A stretch of 64,000 nucleotides of DNA, taken from positions 62,001 through 126,000 of the forward strand of contig NZ_QICB01000004.1 of the NCBI RefSeq assembly GCF_003725295.1, given 5' to 3'. Under the pieces are notes generated by a model that was not told the DNA's origin, did no database searches, and worked only from the letters and a program-made list of their open reading frames with translations. A program made the position numbers and the translations under genes. The stretch comes from Slackia faecicanis (GTDB lineage Bacteria > Actinomycetota > Coriobacteriia > Coriobacteriales > Eggerthellaceae). Shown in pieces: positions 24,760 to 34,242 of the stretch (positions are counted from its first letter, which is position 1; the number at the start of each line of letters is the position of its first letter).

Positions 24760-26154
24760 CTATCGGCCGATCGTCAGCGCGTCCGCTCCGTCGATGCACA
24801 GGTCGGTCGCATAGAACGCCTGCAGCGCGCGGATGCCGTTCAGCACGTCGCGCATGCCCATGGTCTCGAACGACGCATGCATCGCCAACTGCGGCAAGCC
24901 CACATCGATAGCATGCATGCTCGCCTGGATATTCGACAGATTTCCCAACGTGGAGCCGCCCGCCGCGTCGCTGCGGTTTGCGAACGTCTGCAGCGGCACG
25001 CCCGCATCGGCACACACGGCCGCGAACGCCGCACGGCTGAACGCGTCGGTGCAGTAATGCTGATTGGCCGCCTCTTTCACCACGATGCCGCCGTTGAGCA
25101 CGGCCCTGTTGGCCTCGTCGTATTTCTCGGGGTGGTTCGGATGCACCGCGTGGGCGTTGTCGCAGCTCACGAGCATCGACTTCGCCAGCGCGCGACGGTA
25201 ATCCTCGTCGGTGCCGCCCAGCGCCGCGCACGCGCGCGTGAGCACGTCGGGCAAAAACGTCGACATGGCGCCCTGCTTGGTGTTCGAGCCCACCTCTTCG
25301 TTGTCGAAGCAGCACCAGGCCGAAACCGCTTCCTCATCGCTGTTGGCACGCAAGAACGCCTCGAGCGACACGTACGCGCACGCCAGGTCGTCGAGTTTCG
25401 GCGCCGAGAGGAACTCGCCCGCCGCCCCCCACACGCAAGGCTTCTGACGGCTCACCAAGAACAGATCGCGCGCAAGCACCTGCTCGGGCGCCGCGCCCGC
25501 TTCTTCGGCAACCAGCGCGTCGAACGCGCCGCGCTCGAGGGCGCCGGCCGAAAACAGCGGACACAGATCCACCTGCCTATTAGGGGCGAACCCGGCATTC
25601 ACGCCGCGATCCAGATGCACCGCCACGCTGGGAATGATCAGCAGGTCGCGATCAGGCGCAATCAGGCGGCTCTCGATACGGTTGCCATCACGCACCAGCA
25701 CGCGACCCGCCACGGTGAGCGGTCGATCGAACCAGGTATGGTCGATCATGCCGCCGTACGCTTCCACGTTCAGACGCAGCGATCCGCCCGCGCCTTCCAG
25801 CTCGGGCACGGCCTTCACCTTGAACGTCGGCGAATCGGAATGCGATGCCGTCAGCTTGAAATGGAACCCGCCGCCCGAGGGCTGCACCTGGGCGCCCGCG
25901 CGAAACGCAATGACGCTCGAGTTGTTGCGCACCGTGTAGTAGCCGCGACCGGGCTCCATCTGCCAGGAGTCGCCTTCGCGAAGATAGACGAAACCTGCCT
26001 CGTCGAGCCTGCGCCGCGCTGCCGCTGCGGCATGGAACATGCTCGGGCTTTCTTCGATGAACTCGATCAGGCCCTGAGCCGCCTCGGCGTAGCAGGCGGA
26101 ATCGCAACCCGCCCCATATCGTCTTTCGGCCGCCTGTTGCGTCCCGTTCGTCAT
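24760..26154 (-). CDS. M18 family aminopeptidase
   Basis: A 464-residue cytoplasmic metallopeptidase. Family motifs in order: LIEFIEESPSMFHAAAAARR at the N-terminus, FKLTASHSDSPTFKVK (first His/Asp metal site), VNAGFAPNRQVDLCPLF, PKLDDLACAY, CCFDNEEVGSNTKQGA (catalytic Glu pair), VSCDNAHAVHPNHPEKYD, and GLPQLAMHASFETMG near the end. M18 enzymes remove N-terminal residues, often acidic or general hydrophobic, from peptides. ATG at 26154 follows GAAGGAG; an upstream in-frame ATG has no better site. A terminator follows the stop. Confidence 0.9.
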   Translation of the reverse strand: MTNGTQQAAERRYGAGCDSACYAEAAQGLIEFIEESPSMFHAAAAARRRLDEAGFVYLREGDSWQMEPGRGYYTVRNNSSVIAFRAGAQVQPSGGGFHFKLTASHSDSPTFKVKAVPELEGAGGSLRLNVEAYGGMIDHTWFDRPLTVAGRVLVRDGNRIESRLIAPDRDLLIIPSVAVHLDRGVNAGFAPNRQVDLCPLFSAGALERGAFDALVAEEAGAAPEQVLARDLFLVSRQKPCVWGAAGEFLSAPKLDDLACAYVSLEAFLRANSDEEAVSAWCCFDNEEVGSNTKQGAMSTFLPDVLTRACAALGGTDEDYRRALAKSMLVSCDNAHAVHPNHPEKYDEANRAVLNGGIVVKEAANQHYCTDAFSRAAFAAVCADAGVPLQTFANRSDAAGGSTLGNLSNIQASMHAIDVGLPQLAMHASFETMGMRDVLNGIRALQAFYATDLCIDGADALTIGR

Positions 26155-26303
26155 TCCTGCTCCTTCGGTCATCTCCGACACCCCGCTTTTCGTGCGATCG
26201 TAAATCTCTCTCGAGGGCCATGGTATATGAATGCCTCCGGCGCGGCGGCCGAAGACTTCAGCACGTCCGACGCTCCAACGAAAGAACAGCCTCACGCAAT
26301 ACA

Positions 26304-26346
26304 AAGCCGCCCTCACTTCCCGTTACCGGGAAAAGAGGGGCGGCTT
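26304..26346 (-). terminator. intrinsic terminator of purB
   Basis: AAGCCGCCC and GGGCGGCTT-type arms enclose an inner TTCCCG/CGGGAA helix; the minus strand then reads TTTGTATTG. It lies just after the purB stop. Confidence 0.7.
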
Positions 26347-26367
26347 GCCATCGGTCACACAAGCGCT

Positions 26368-27711
26368 TTAAAACTCCAGCGCCTCGAGCTTCTTGAACAC
26401 CACGTCCTTGTGGCCCAAAAACGCCCACGGATCGAAGATCTGGTCGAGCACCTCGGACGAAAGCTTCGCCTCGGGGTCGGCCTCCAAACGCTCGCGATAC
26501 GTCGGGCCGGCCACGGCGTTCTGGATATCCTCCCACACGGCCATGGCGTTGCGCTGCACGATCGCGTACGCCTCTTCGCGCGTGATGCCCGTATCCACCA
26601 GCGCCAGCAGCACCTTGGACGAATAGATCAGGCCACGCGTGCGGTTGAGGTTGTACTCCATTTTTTCGGGATACACCTGCAGGCCGTCGAGCATCCACTG
26701 CATCTTGCCGAACATATAATCGAGCGCCGCGAAGCTGTCGGCCAGCACGACGCGCTCGGCGCCGGAATGCGAAATATCGCGCTCGAACCACAGGGCCACG
26801 TTGTCGTAGCCCACCTGGGCGTTCGCCTTCACCACGCGCGCCAGGCCGCAAACGCGCTCGGCTGTGATCGGATTGCGCTTGTGCGGCATGGCGGAGCTGC
26901 CCTTCTGACCCGCGCGGAACGGCTCTTCGGCCTCGATGACGTCGGTCTCCTGCATGAGACGAACCTGCAACGCGATGGTCTCAAGAACGCTGGCGGCCAC
27001 GGCCAGGGCAGAAAGCACCTGCGCGTGACGGTCGCGGAACAGAACCTGCGTGGAAAGCGGATCGGCGGTCAGGCCCATCTTCTCGCACACGTACTGCTCG
27101 ACGAACGGGTCGATGCTCGAATACGTGCCCACGGCGCCCGAGATAGCGCCCGTGGCGGCCACGGCACGGGCCTCCTCCAAGCGAATCTGCGTACGCTTGA
27201 GCGCCCACGCCCAGCTGCCGAACTTCATGCCGAAGGTCATGGGCTCGGCATGGATGCCGTGCGTGCGGCCGGCGCACAGAGCGTCCTGCAACTCGAACGC
27301 GCGGCGCTTGCAGGTTTCGCCGAGAGCCTTCACGTCTTCGAGGATGATGTCGATAGACTGCACGATCTGGCACGAAAGCGCCGTGTCGCCCAGGTCCGAC
27401 GACGTCATGCCGTAATGCACCCAGCGGCTAGGTTTCTCTTCGCCTTCGGGAACCTCGGCGTCGATGCGCTCGCCCATGCAGGTGAGGAATGCAATGACAT
27501 CATGATGCGTCACCGCCTCGATCTCATTGATTCGCTCAACGGTAAAGCCCGCGTGCTCGCGGATCCAGGCGGCGTCCTCCTTGGTGATGCCGCACTGGCC
27601 AAGCTCGGCCTGGGCCTCACAGGCGAGGACTTCGATTTCCTGCCAGATGGCGAACTTGTTTTCGAACTCCCAGATCTTCCCCATGGCAGGACGCGTATAG
27701 CGAGAAATCAT
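26368..27711 (-). CDS. purB: adenylosuccinate lyase
   Basis: A 447-residue fumarase/aspartase-superfamily enzyme. The signature GSSAMPHKRNPI is complete, and HYGMTSSDLGDTALSCQ plus GRTHGIHAEPMTFG give the other substrate-binding and catalytic His segments. It splits SAICAR and adenylosuccinate, releasing fumarate, in purine synthesis. ATG at 27711 follows GAAAGGAA. purD and purA lie about 35 kb away, so the pathway is dispersed. Confidence 0.96.
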   Translation of the reverse strand: MISRYTRPAMGKIWEFENKFAIWQEIEVLACEAQAELGQCGITKEDAAWIREHAGFTVERINEIEAVTHHDVIAFLTCMGERIDAEVPEGEEKPSRWVHYGMTSSDLGDTALSCQIVQSIDIILEDVKALGETCKRRAFELQDALCAGRTHGIHAEPMTFGMKFGSWAWALKRTQIRLEEARAVAATGAISGAVGTYSSIDPFVEQYVCEKMGLTADPLSTQVLFRDRHAQVLSALAVAASVLETIALQVRLMQETDVIEAEEPFRAGQKGSSAMPHKRNPITAERVCGLARVVKANAQVGYDNVALWFERDISHSGAERVVLADSFAALDYMFGKMQWMLDGLQVYPEKMEYNLNRTRGLIYSSKVLLALVDTGITREEAYAIVQRNAMAVWEDIQNAVAGPTYRERLEADPEAKLSSEVLDQIFDPWAFLGHKDVVFKKLEALEF

Positions 27712-27997
27712 GCCGGTTCCTTTCAGCCGAACAAGGCCGCCGCGCATGCCTGAAGGCGCGGCGGCCGATACGATATGCCGTTGCGCTACGGAATCGACCA
27801 TAGCGTCATGTCTGGGTTCACTATACCGCGCAAAACGCGCCAAAAGCCCAGTTCGGGGCGGGTTCGCGAAAAACAAAGAAGCGCGCCGGCGCGAAATTCG
27901 CGCGACACGCTCTGCAATGCATTTCGCCTAAAGCTCTACGACCAGGCAAAACGTTTATCTATACAGTGTAAGGCATCCAGTACTCGACGCTGTAAAC

Positions 27998-28678
27998 TTA
28001 CAGATTCGCGAACAACGCGCGCACATCGTCGACCACATCGTGCTCGGCCACGACCACCGCCTTGTCGCCCGGATACAGCACCGAATCGGGCGTCGCTATT
28101 TCGGCGTCGTTATATTCGCGGCGGTCAATGGCGGCAAGCAACGCGCCTTCGGGCAGTGCGATCATGTACGCAGGCACACCCTGCTCGGGATCGAAATGCT
28201 TCATGCGCGCAGGAATGCCGAATTCGATGAGCGAAATGTCGCCGCGCGACAACGCCGACACCACGCCCACGCTGCCCAGCAACGCCTCTTCCTCGATCAT
28301 GTTCGCAATCAGCATGGTGGACGAAACGCTTTCGATGCCCACCTCGCGGAAGATGCGGCGGTTCTTGGGGTTGTTCACGCGGGCGATGCAGCGCGGCACG
28401 TTGAACACGCGCGTGGCGATTTCGCACGCCACCAGATTATCGTCGTCACGGCCGGTAACGGCTACGAACACGTCGGCGTTGCGGATGCCCGCATCCTCCT
28501 GGAAGTCGGAATCGCAGCCGTCGCCGTTAATGATCAGATACTGCCCCTGTAACTCCATAGACAGGCGGTCGGCCTGGGCGCGGTTGGCCTCCAGCACGGC
28601 CACCTCGTGATGTTGCTTCAAAAGAACGTCAGCCAGATAAATGCCCACCTTACCGCCGCCCATAATGACGATATACAT
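27998..28678 (-). CDS. trkA: TrkA-type potassium uptake regulatory subunit
   Basis: A 226-residue protein with an N-terminal Rossmann RCK domain (MYIVIMGGGKVGIYLADVLL, VLEANRAQADRL, INGDGCDSDFQEDAGI) and a C-terminal TrkA-C domain (VPAYMIALPEGALLAAIDR, SVLYPGDKAVVVAEHDVVDDV). It binds NAD(H) or ATP and gates a Trk/Ktr channel. The start follows GGGAGG. It sits 21 bases after a paralogous gene; no TrkH/KtrB channel gene is in the window. Confidence 0.85.
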   Translation of the reverse strand: MYIVIMGGGKVGIYLADVLLKQHHEVAVLEANRAQADRLSMELQGQYLIINGDGCDSDFQEDAGIRNADVFVAVTGRDDDNLVACEIATRVFNVPRCIARVNNPKNRRIFREVGIESVSSTMLIANMIEEEALLGSVGVVSALSRGDISLIEFGIPARMKHFDPEQGVPAYMIALPEGALLAAIDRREYNDAEIATPDSVLYPGDKAVVVAEHDVVDDVRALFANL

Positions 28679-28699
28679 CGATCCTCCCGATTCCGCAGC

Positions 28700-29359
28700 C
28701 TACATCTGCATGTACTTGGAAAAGGCAGCGAGCAGGTCGTGGCGCACGCACGCCAAAACGCTGTCGCCGTGATACAGCACGCTGTCGCGCGTGGGAATGG
28801 AGCTGGCACTGCCGTCGCGGCGTTCGAACGCCACGATGCGGATGCCGTGGTTGCGCTCGAGCTCGGACACCTTCACCTGCTTGCGCATAGTGCTGGACAG
28901 ATCGAGCGAGAAGCGCAGGATCTCGAAGTCGCCGAAGGTGTCCAGATGGCTGCCGTGGCCCGACATGATCTTGGAGAACACCTCTTCTGCCACGAGCGAA
29001 GTGCCGCACACGTAGTCCAAGCCGAGCTGCATGTACGCCCTCTCACGCGCAGGATTGTACAGACGCGCGATGACGTGAGGCACGTGGAAAATGCGGCGGG
29101 CCACCTCGACCACCATCAGATTAGAATTGTCGGACTGGGTTACCGCGGCCACGACATCGGCGTCTTCGACGCCGGCGCGGATCAATACGTCCTCGTCGAA
29201 ACCGAGGCCCTGCAGCGTGGTGCCGTTGAAGTTTCTGTTCAGATTGGAAAACGCTTCCGCATTGCGGTCGACCACGCACACGTTGCCGTCGTTTTGCGAG
29301 AGCAGCGTCGCCAGCTGAGAGCCGACGCGGCCGCAGCCCACGATGATGACATTCGCCAT
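28700..29359 (-). CDS. TrkA-type potassium uptake regulatory subunit (paralogue)
   Basis: A 219-residue RCK protein, paralogous to its downstream neighbour: MANVIIVGCGRVGSQLATLL, VVDRNAEAFSNL, GLGFDEDVLIRAGVEDADVV, and a C-terminal TrkA-C domain (DSVLYHGDSVLACVRHDLL). The glycine motif is GCGRVG, the standard dinucleotide site. Tandem RCK genes suggest a heteromeric regulatory ring or two channels. Both share one transcript. Confidence 0.85.
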   Translation of the reverse strand: MANVIIVGCGRVGSQLATLLSQNDGNVCVVDRNAEAFSNLNRNFNGTTLQGLGFDEDVLIRAGVEDADVVAAVTQSDNSNLMVVEVARRIFHVPHVIARLYNPARERAYMQLGLDYVCGTSLVAEEVFSKIMSGHGSHLDTFGDFEILRFSLDLSSTMRKQVKVSELERNHGIRIVAFERRDGSASSIPTRDSVLYHGDSVLACVRHDLLAAFSKYMQM

Positions 29360-29377
29360 TGCACGCCCCCTGAAAAA

Positions 29378-29403
29378 GAGGATGCGCCCCCAAGCGCATC
29401 CTC
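29378..29403 (-). terminator. intrinsic terminator of the 3D-domain gene
   Basis: Perfect 10-bp arms GAGGATGCGC and GCGCATCCTC with a six-base loop, followed by CTCTTTTTCA on the minus strand. Confidence 0.85.
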
Positions 29404-29413
29404 GCCGTTTCCT

Positions 29414-30133
29414 TTATAGGAATTTGTAGTATACCGAGCGAACGCCCCAGTCGTGCACGTCGGTCACTCCGAAGGCTTTCCAACAGCCGGGAGCAAGGTC
29501 GAGCGCACGACCGTACGACTCGAAGCCGCCGGTGTCGGTGACCGTGGCCACGATGATGGTTTCGCCGTAGCGAAGGGCGACAGCATGACCCAGAAGATGC
29601 GCTTGAGATTCGGGAACGGCGACCGTCAAGCCTTCGCTGGACAGCGGCACGCCCGATGCGGTGACGTCGGTGCCGAAGTTGCCCTTGCCGTCGTCGTTAT
29701 CGGCGTGGCTGTAGGCGGACGCGTTGCCCAAAGACCAGCCATCGCTTTCGTCGGGCATAATATGCGGAGCCGTAGGAAGCGGATCGGTGGTGCCGAGCGC
29801 CATGGCCGCCGCGACGGTGGATGCGTTGGTGGCGTCGTACGCGGAAATGACGATGACCGGGTCGGGGTCGTTCACAGTGATGGAGCGCCTGGCCGACGAC
29901 GAAACGGACTCGGTGTCTGCGCTTGCCGCACGCATGCGGTCGGCAGAGGAAGCGGGGGCATCGGAGGCCGTGTTGCGGGCATCGCCGATGCCGATGGTGT
30001 CGACATCGACATCATGCGACGCGACGGCCGGCTGCAGCATGAACGCGGAAACCGCCGCCACAACGGCGAGAATGCACGCGCCCGCCGCCAAAGGCGCCAG
30101 ACGAAGCGGGCTATGTGATGCCTGTCGAGCCAA
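29414..30133 (-). CDS. exported 3D-domain protein (putative cell-wall lytic enzyme)
   Basis: A 239-residue protein with an N-terminal signal or anchor helix (about 11-37), a low-complexity Ser/Ala/Asp linker, and a C-terminal double-psi barrel: SAYSHADNDDGKGNFGTDVTASG, split here as NASAYSHADND and GNFGTDVTASGVPLSS, then TVTDTGGFESYGRALDLAPG. The three aspartates of the 3D domain are in TDVTASG, TDTGG and LDL. The family includes murein transglycosylase-like and resuscitation-type proteins. The frame starts at TTG 30133 after GGGGAGTTTG. Expected location is outside the membrane. Confidence 0.75.
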   Translation of the reverse strand: MARQASHSPLRLAPLAAGACILAVVAAVSAFMLQPAVASHDVDVDTIGIGDARNTASDAPASSADRMRAASADTESVSSSARRSITVNDPDPVIVISAYDATNASTVAAAMALGTTDPLPTAPHIMPDESDGWSLGNASAYSHADNDDGKGNFGTDVTASGVPLSSEGLTVAVPESQAHLLGHAVALRYGETIIVATVTDTGGFESYGRALDLAPGCWKAFGVTDVHDWGVRSVYYKFL

Positions 30134-30355
30134 ACAAACTCCCCTATACGACGCAGGGCCCGGCTAATACGCCGACGCGCGGCGGCCGTCTTCGAGCCGC
30201 CATCCTGCGCATGCGATCATGAAACCCAGCTATTGTACTCGATAGCGCGCCCATAGGACAACAGAGGGCGGCCGTATGCGGCAAAGCACAAAATTACACG
30301 TATCTCACCAGGGGTTATGCATTTTTTAACGCATGATTGAAATTGTGCGGCGAAC

Positions 30356-30377
30356 GAAAAACGGCGCCTAGAGCGCC
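30356..30377 (-). terminator. short terminator of the PspC operon
   Basis: GGCGC (30363-30367) and GCGCC (30373-30377) form a short GC stem followed on the minus strand by GTTTTTCG. Confidence 0.55.
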
Positions 30378-30403
30378 ATTCGCCGGCGCGAAAACGCCGC
30401 CCG

Positions 30404-30832
30404 CTAAGCGCGCGGAACCAGCAACGCCACCAAAATATAGGCGAACAGCACGGTAGGCGGAGACATGACCAGCAAGATCACGGCGATCACGCGCACGACC
30501 GTCGAATCGACGCCGAAGTAATACGCGATGCCGCCGCACACGCCCAGGAAACGCTTGTCGGCGATGCTTCGACGGAAGGGCCCGCGCGGGCGTGACGCCA
30601 CGAATCCCGCGAGCTTGCCGCGCTTTGAGGCCCACAGCAGATAGGCCCCCGCCGCCACCAGCGCGCACGGCCACAGGATGCGCCATATCGTGCCGATAAT
30701 AGCGCCCACCTGCACCCAAATGCCGCGCGGAACGATATTGCCAGCAAGGCTGAGCAGCCCGAACACGATCAAGATGATGCCGAGCACCACCGCAGCACGG
30801 GGGCGGCGCGGGGCGTTTCTATATTCGGCCAT
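30404..30832 (-). CDS. PspC-domain membrane protein
   Basis: A 142-residue protein with two N-terminal hydrophobic helices (about 14-35 and 45-67) and a C-terminal PspC domain (KRFLGVCGGIAYYFGVDSTVVRVIAVILLV). PspC proteins help sense or resist membrane stress. It follows the larger PspC protein by 13 bases. ATG at 30832 is favoured over the adjacent GTG. Confidence 0.8.
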   Translation of the reverse strand: MAEYRNAPRRPRAAVVLGIILIVFGLLSLAGNIVPRGIWVQVGAIIGTIWRILWPCALVAAGAYLLWASKRGKLAGFVASRPRGPFRRSIADKRFLGVCGGIAYYFGVDSTVVRVIAVILLVMSPPTVLFAYILVALLVPRA

Positions 30833-30845
30833 CACGCACCCCTTC

Positions 30846-31715
30846 CTACAGCCACGGATTGATATGGTAGATTCTCGGCCCGAACGGCAGGTTCACGGCG
30901 ACCTGCTCCAGCGGCCCAGGAATAGCGAACACCGTGCACATGGCAACGCATGCCACGATCACGCACAGGGCCAGGCCGAAGTCGAACATCTGGTCATGGA
31001 ACGACACGTTCATGACCACCAGGCCCGCCATGATCAGCGCGATGGGCCACAGCTTCGCCATGGCGTAGAGCACCGATACGGAATCCAGGATGCCGATCGA
31101 GATGAACAGCATGACCACGCTTGCGGCCACGACCACCAAGCCGCACGAAAACCGCCGCGCGAACGAACCCTTCTTCGAGGGAACGACCATCAAAACGAGG
31201 CCCGACACCAGGCACAGCACGGGCCACAGCTGCCACCAGACGATGCCTTCGACCAGGTAGTCGAACAAAAGCGCAGCATCGACGGCCAGAAGGCCCGAGC
31301 CCAGCCACACGCACAGGCGCGACCAGCCCGACATGCCGCAGCGCTCGCACGGCTCCTCGGGCCTGCCCACGGGCGCCGCGACGGGCGCGGGCTTGCAGCA
31401 GCCGTCGTCCACCACGAAACCCGCGGGCGGCACGGGCGCAGAGCCGCGCCGCTTGCGAGGAAAGCCCGCCGGAACGGGCTCGGCCGCAGGAACGTACGCC
31501 GCGCACGCGATCGGCGCAGGCACTTCCATCTGTTTCGGCAAAACGAGCCACATGACCGCATACGCCACGACGGCCAGGCCGCCCGTGCAAACCGCCAGCA
31601 AAACGGCGAGAATGCGCGCCGCGATGGGGTCCAGGTCGAAACACTCGGCAACGCCGGCGCAGACGCCGGCTATGACTTCATCATCGGAGCGATGAAGGCG
31701 ATTCGTCTCGAGCAC
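30846..31715 (-). CDS. PspC-domain multi-helix membrane protein
   Basis: A 289-residue protein with an N-terminal PspC domain (RSDDEVIAGVCAGVAECFDLDPIAARILAVLLAV), a proline-rich cytoplasmic linker with two Cys pairs (DDGCCKP, EPCERCGMSG), then about five hydrophobic helices. GTG at 31715 follows GGAGG. Paired PspC genes imply a membrane-stress function, perhaps with a sensor elsewhere. The Cys pairs could bind metal; this is inference. Confidence 0.78.
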   Translation of the reverse strand: MLETNRLHRSDDEVIAGVCAGVAECFDLDPIAARILAVLLAVCTGGLAVVAYAVMWLVLPKQMEVPAPIACAAYVPAAEPVPAGFPRKRRGSAPVPPAGFVVDDGCCKPAPVAAPVGRPEEPCERCGMSGWSRLCVWLGSGLLAVDAALLFDYLVEGIVWWQLWPVLCLVSGLVLMVVPSKKGSFARRFSCGLVVVAASVVMLFISIGILDSVSVLYAMAKLWPIALIMAGLVVMNVSFHDQMFDFGLALCVIVACVAMCTVFAIPGPLEQVAVNLPFGPRIYHINPWL

Positions 31716-31754
31716 GGCCGGCCTCCTCTCTCTTCCGCGTCCGGCGCTGCCGGT

Positions 31755-33080
31755 TTACTCCTCTTCGAGCGGCTGCTCCTCCTGCACGGCGTCGGGCGTG
31801 CGCGTGACGCGCAGCTGAGAAACGCGGCGGCGGCGCATCTGCTGGACTTTGAACACGTATCCGTCGACGACGAACTCGTCGCCCAGTTGAGGAACGCGGT
31901 CGAACCTGTCCATCAGCCAACCCACGACGGTCTCGTAGCTTTCGTCTTCCTTCACGGGCCATCCAAGTTCGACGGCCTCGTCGCACGGAATCGAGCCCGC
32001 GGCAAGCCATTCGTTGTCGGAAAGGCGCGTGACGTGCTCGTTCTCGCCGAAGTCGGTCTCGTCGACGATTTCGCCGACGATCTCTTCCACGATGTCTTCG
32101 ATGGTAATTAAACCGGCAGTTCCGCCGTACTCGTCGACAACGATCGCCATCTGTTGACGATTCGTTTGCATCTCGTTGAGCAGGGGCAGAAGCGCCTTGC
32201 TTTCGGGCACGAAGCCCGCTTCGGCCATGTACCCGTCGACCGTGTCGGCTTCTTTGTCGTCGAGCAGCGGGTTGATCAGGTCTTTGTACCTCACGATGCC
32301 CACGACGTTGTCAAGATCGTCGTGATACACGGGCAGGCGGGAATAGCCGGTGCCGCGCATGCGATCGAGAACCTGACGCACCGTTTCGCTGTCTTCGGTG
32401 GCGATCATATCGACGCGCGGGGTCATGGCGTCTTCGGCGGTGGCGTCGCCCAGGTCGAGCACCTCGTGGATCATGCGCTTCTCGTCGTCGTCGAGCTCTT
32501 CGTTGTCGGCCACGATGTAGCGGATCTCTTCCTCGGAAACCTCCTGGCGCTCGTCGGCGCTTTTCACGCCCATCAGGCGGGCGAGCAGATTCGCGGAAGC
32601 CGCCGTGAAGCGCACGATGGGGCTCGCGATCTTCTGGAACACCTTCAAGGGGCCGGCGACGGTCTTGGAAACCGATTCGGCTGAAGCCAGCGCGATGCGC
32701 TTGGGAACGAGCTCACCGATCACGATGCTGAAATACGACACGATCAGCGTGATGATGACGGGAGCCATAGCGGGCGCCGCGAACGACAGCCACTCGATGC
32801 CGAACGACGACATCCACTGCGCCAGCGGATCGGAAAGGTTCGTAGCGGCCGCGGCCGATGCGAAAAAGCCCACCAGAGTGATCGCGACCTGGATCGTTGC
32901 CAGGAAGCGGTCGGAATCGGAGGCCAGCTCAAGAGCGGTGGCCGCCTTCTTAGAGCCTTCCTCGGCCTCTTTCTGAAGAACGACCCTGCGCGCATTGACC
33001 AGGGCCATCTCCGATGCGGAAAAATACCCGTTCACCAGGATGAGAACGAACGTGACCAGAATACTTATGCCGACGTCCAT
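31755..33080 (-). CDS. HlyC/CorC (CNNM) family transporter with CBS domains
   Basis: A 441-residue protein with a DUF21 transmembrane domain (about 1-190: [50 protein letters not shown]), two CBS domains ([37 protein letters not shown]) and a C-terminal transporter-associated domain ([26 protein letters not shown]). The family is implicated in Mg2+/Co2+ export or homeostasis. Length and domain order are complete. Confidence 0.88.
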   Translation of the reverse strand: MDVGISILVTFVLILVNGYFSASEMALVNARRVVLQKEAEEGSKKAATALELASDSDRFLATIQVAITLVGFFASAAAATNLSDPLAQWMSSFGIEWLSFAAPAMAPVIITLIVSYFSIVIGELVPKRIALASAESVSKTVAGPLKVFQKIASPIVRFTAASANLLARLMGVKSADERQEVSEEEIRYIVADNEELDDDEKRMIHEVLDLGDATAEDAMTPRVDMIATEDSETVRQVLDRMRGTGYSRLPVYHDDLDNVVGIVRYKDLINPLLDDKEADTVDGYMAEAGFVPESKALLPLLNEMQTNRQQMAIVVDEYGGTAGLITIEDIVEEIVGEIVDETDFGENEHVTRLSDNEWLAAGSIPCDEAVELGWPVKEDESYETVVGWLMDRFDRVPQLGDEFVVDGYVFKVQQMRRRRVSQLRVTRTPDAVQEEQPLEEE

Positions 33081-33138
33081 GAGGATATGTCACAACCTTT
33101 TCAAGCTCGCCGCCTACCGGGCGGATGAACACACGCGC

Positions 33139-33987
33139 CTACAGCACGTACAACACGATAGAAAGGAACTGCAGCACGCTGCCCGCCAGCACCCACACGT
33201 GGAACACGGTGTGCATGTACGGGACCTTCTTCAACACATAGAAGATGCAGCCGATGCTGTAGCAAATGCCGCCCACCAGCAGCAGCATGAGGCCGGGGAA
33301 CGGCAAGCTGGCGATCAGCGGCGGCAAGAAGCCGACCACGCACCAGCCCAGAAGCAGATAGATGACCGCGGAGATCCAGCGCGGGCGGAAAACCCAGAAC
33401 GCCTCGAGCGCCACGCCCACGATAGCAAGCGCCCACACGGCCAAACACAGCAGCATGCCATTGGAATCGGCCAGCGTGATCAGGCAGAACGGCGTGTAGC
33501 TGCCCGCAATGAACAGATAGATCGCCGAATGGTCGATGACCTTGAACACCTTTTTGGCGGGAATGGGCACCAACGCGTGATACAGCGTGGAGGCCACGTA
33601 TTCGAGCAGCATCGAAATGGTGTAGATCAAAGCCGCCGCCAGAGCCACGCCGCCGCCGTGCGAAACGGCCGTCACGACGCAGATGGGAATGGCCGCAATG
33701 GCGAGCAGCGCGCCGATGCCGTGCGAGATGGAGTTGGCGATTTCCTCGCCCACCGTATACTCGCGCACGTTCTTCTTCGAACGCGGGGCGCCGGCCGACA
33801 TGCCGGAGCGCTTGGAGGCGCGTTTTTCCGCCTTTTCCTCGGCGGAGGATTTCTTGAAATTGGAAATTTCCCACGCGTGGGATGCGGAAGGCGAGCAGGT
33901 CGCAGCCCCGCCCGGCGCCGCGGCGGCAGCGCAGGACGCGCCGTCGGCGGTGTTGGTGTTCTTTGTCGTAGTATCCATGGCCGACAT
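33139..33987 (-). CDS. hemolysin III (PAQR) family membrane protein
   Basis: A 282-residue protein. A disordered N-terminal extension of about 75 residues, unusual for the family, precedes YTVGEEIANSISHGIGALLAI. Seven hydrophobic helices follow with the conserved SMLLEYVASTLYHALVP, IDHSAIYLFIAGSYTPFCL and YMHTVFHVWVLAGSVLQF (the metal-binding His set H-x3-H). The family may be hydrolase-like membrane receptors or, in bacteria, of unknown role. Neither ATG 33987 nor 33978 has a clear ribosome site. Confidence 0.85.
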   Translation of the reverse strand: MSAMDTTTKNTNTADGASCAAAAAPGGAATCSPSASHAWEISNFKKSSAEEKAEKRASKRSGMSAGAPRSKKNVREYTVGEEIANSISHGIGALLAIAAIPICVVTAVSHGGGVALAAALIYTISMLLEYVASTLYHALVPIPAKKVFKVIDHSAIYLFIAGSYTPFCLITLADSNGMLLCLAVWALAIVGVALEAFWVFRPRWISAVIYLLLGWCVVGFLPPLIASLPFPGLMLLLVGGICYSIGCIFYVLKKVPYMHTVFHVWVLAGSVLQFLSIVLYVL

Positions 33988-34242
33988 TCTAGCATGGGGG
34001 GCCGCACGCGCAGCATCTGCTCGGCGTGCGTTACCAATCCATCAACCAAGGCCTCGATGTGGAATTTCGGCGGGCGTAAGAAGGGACGGATACGACCCTC
34101 GCCTGACGCACGCATGACCTCGTTTTGACGAAAGCGTCCTCCGCGCACGGCGCGCGACAGGACGCATGCTTCGCCCAAGCTCGGACGGCCGCCGACGAGC
34201 GACCCCCTACCAGCCAGCAGCTGCCCCGGGGCCGGCGGACAC

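Noticed and set aside
24577-27753. A 1058-codon open frame on the plus strand
   Set aside because: It is antisense to the aminopeptidase and purB genes, has His/Arg/Gln-rich low-complexity translation, and no ribosome site. High GC creates such frames.
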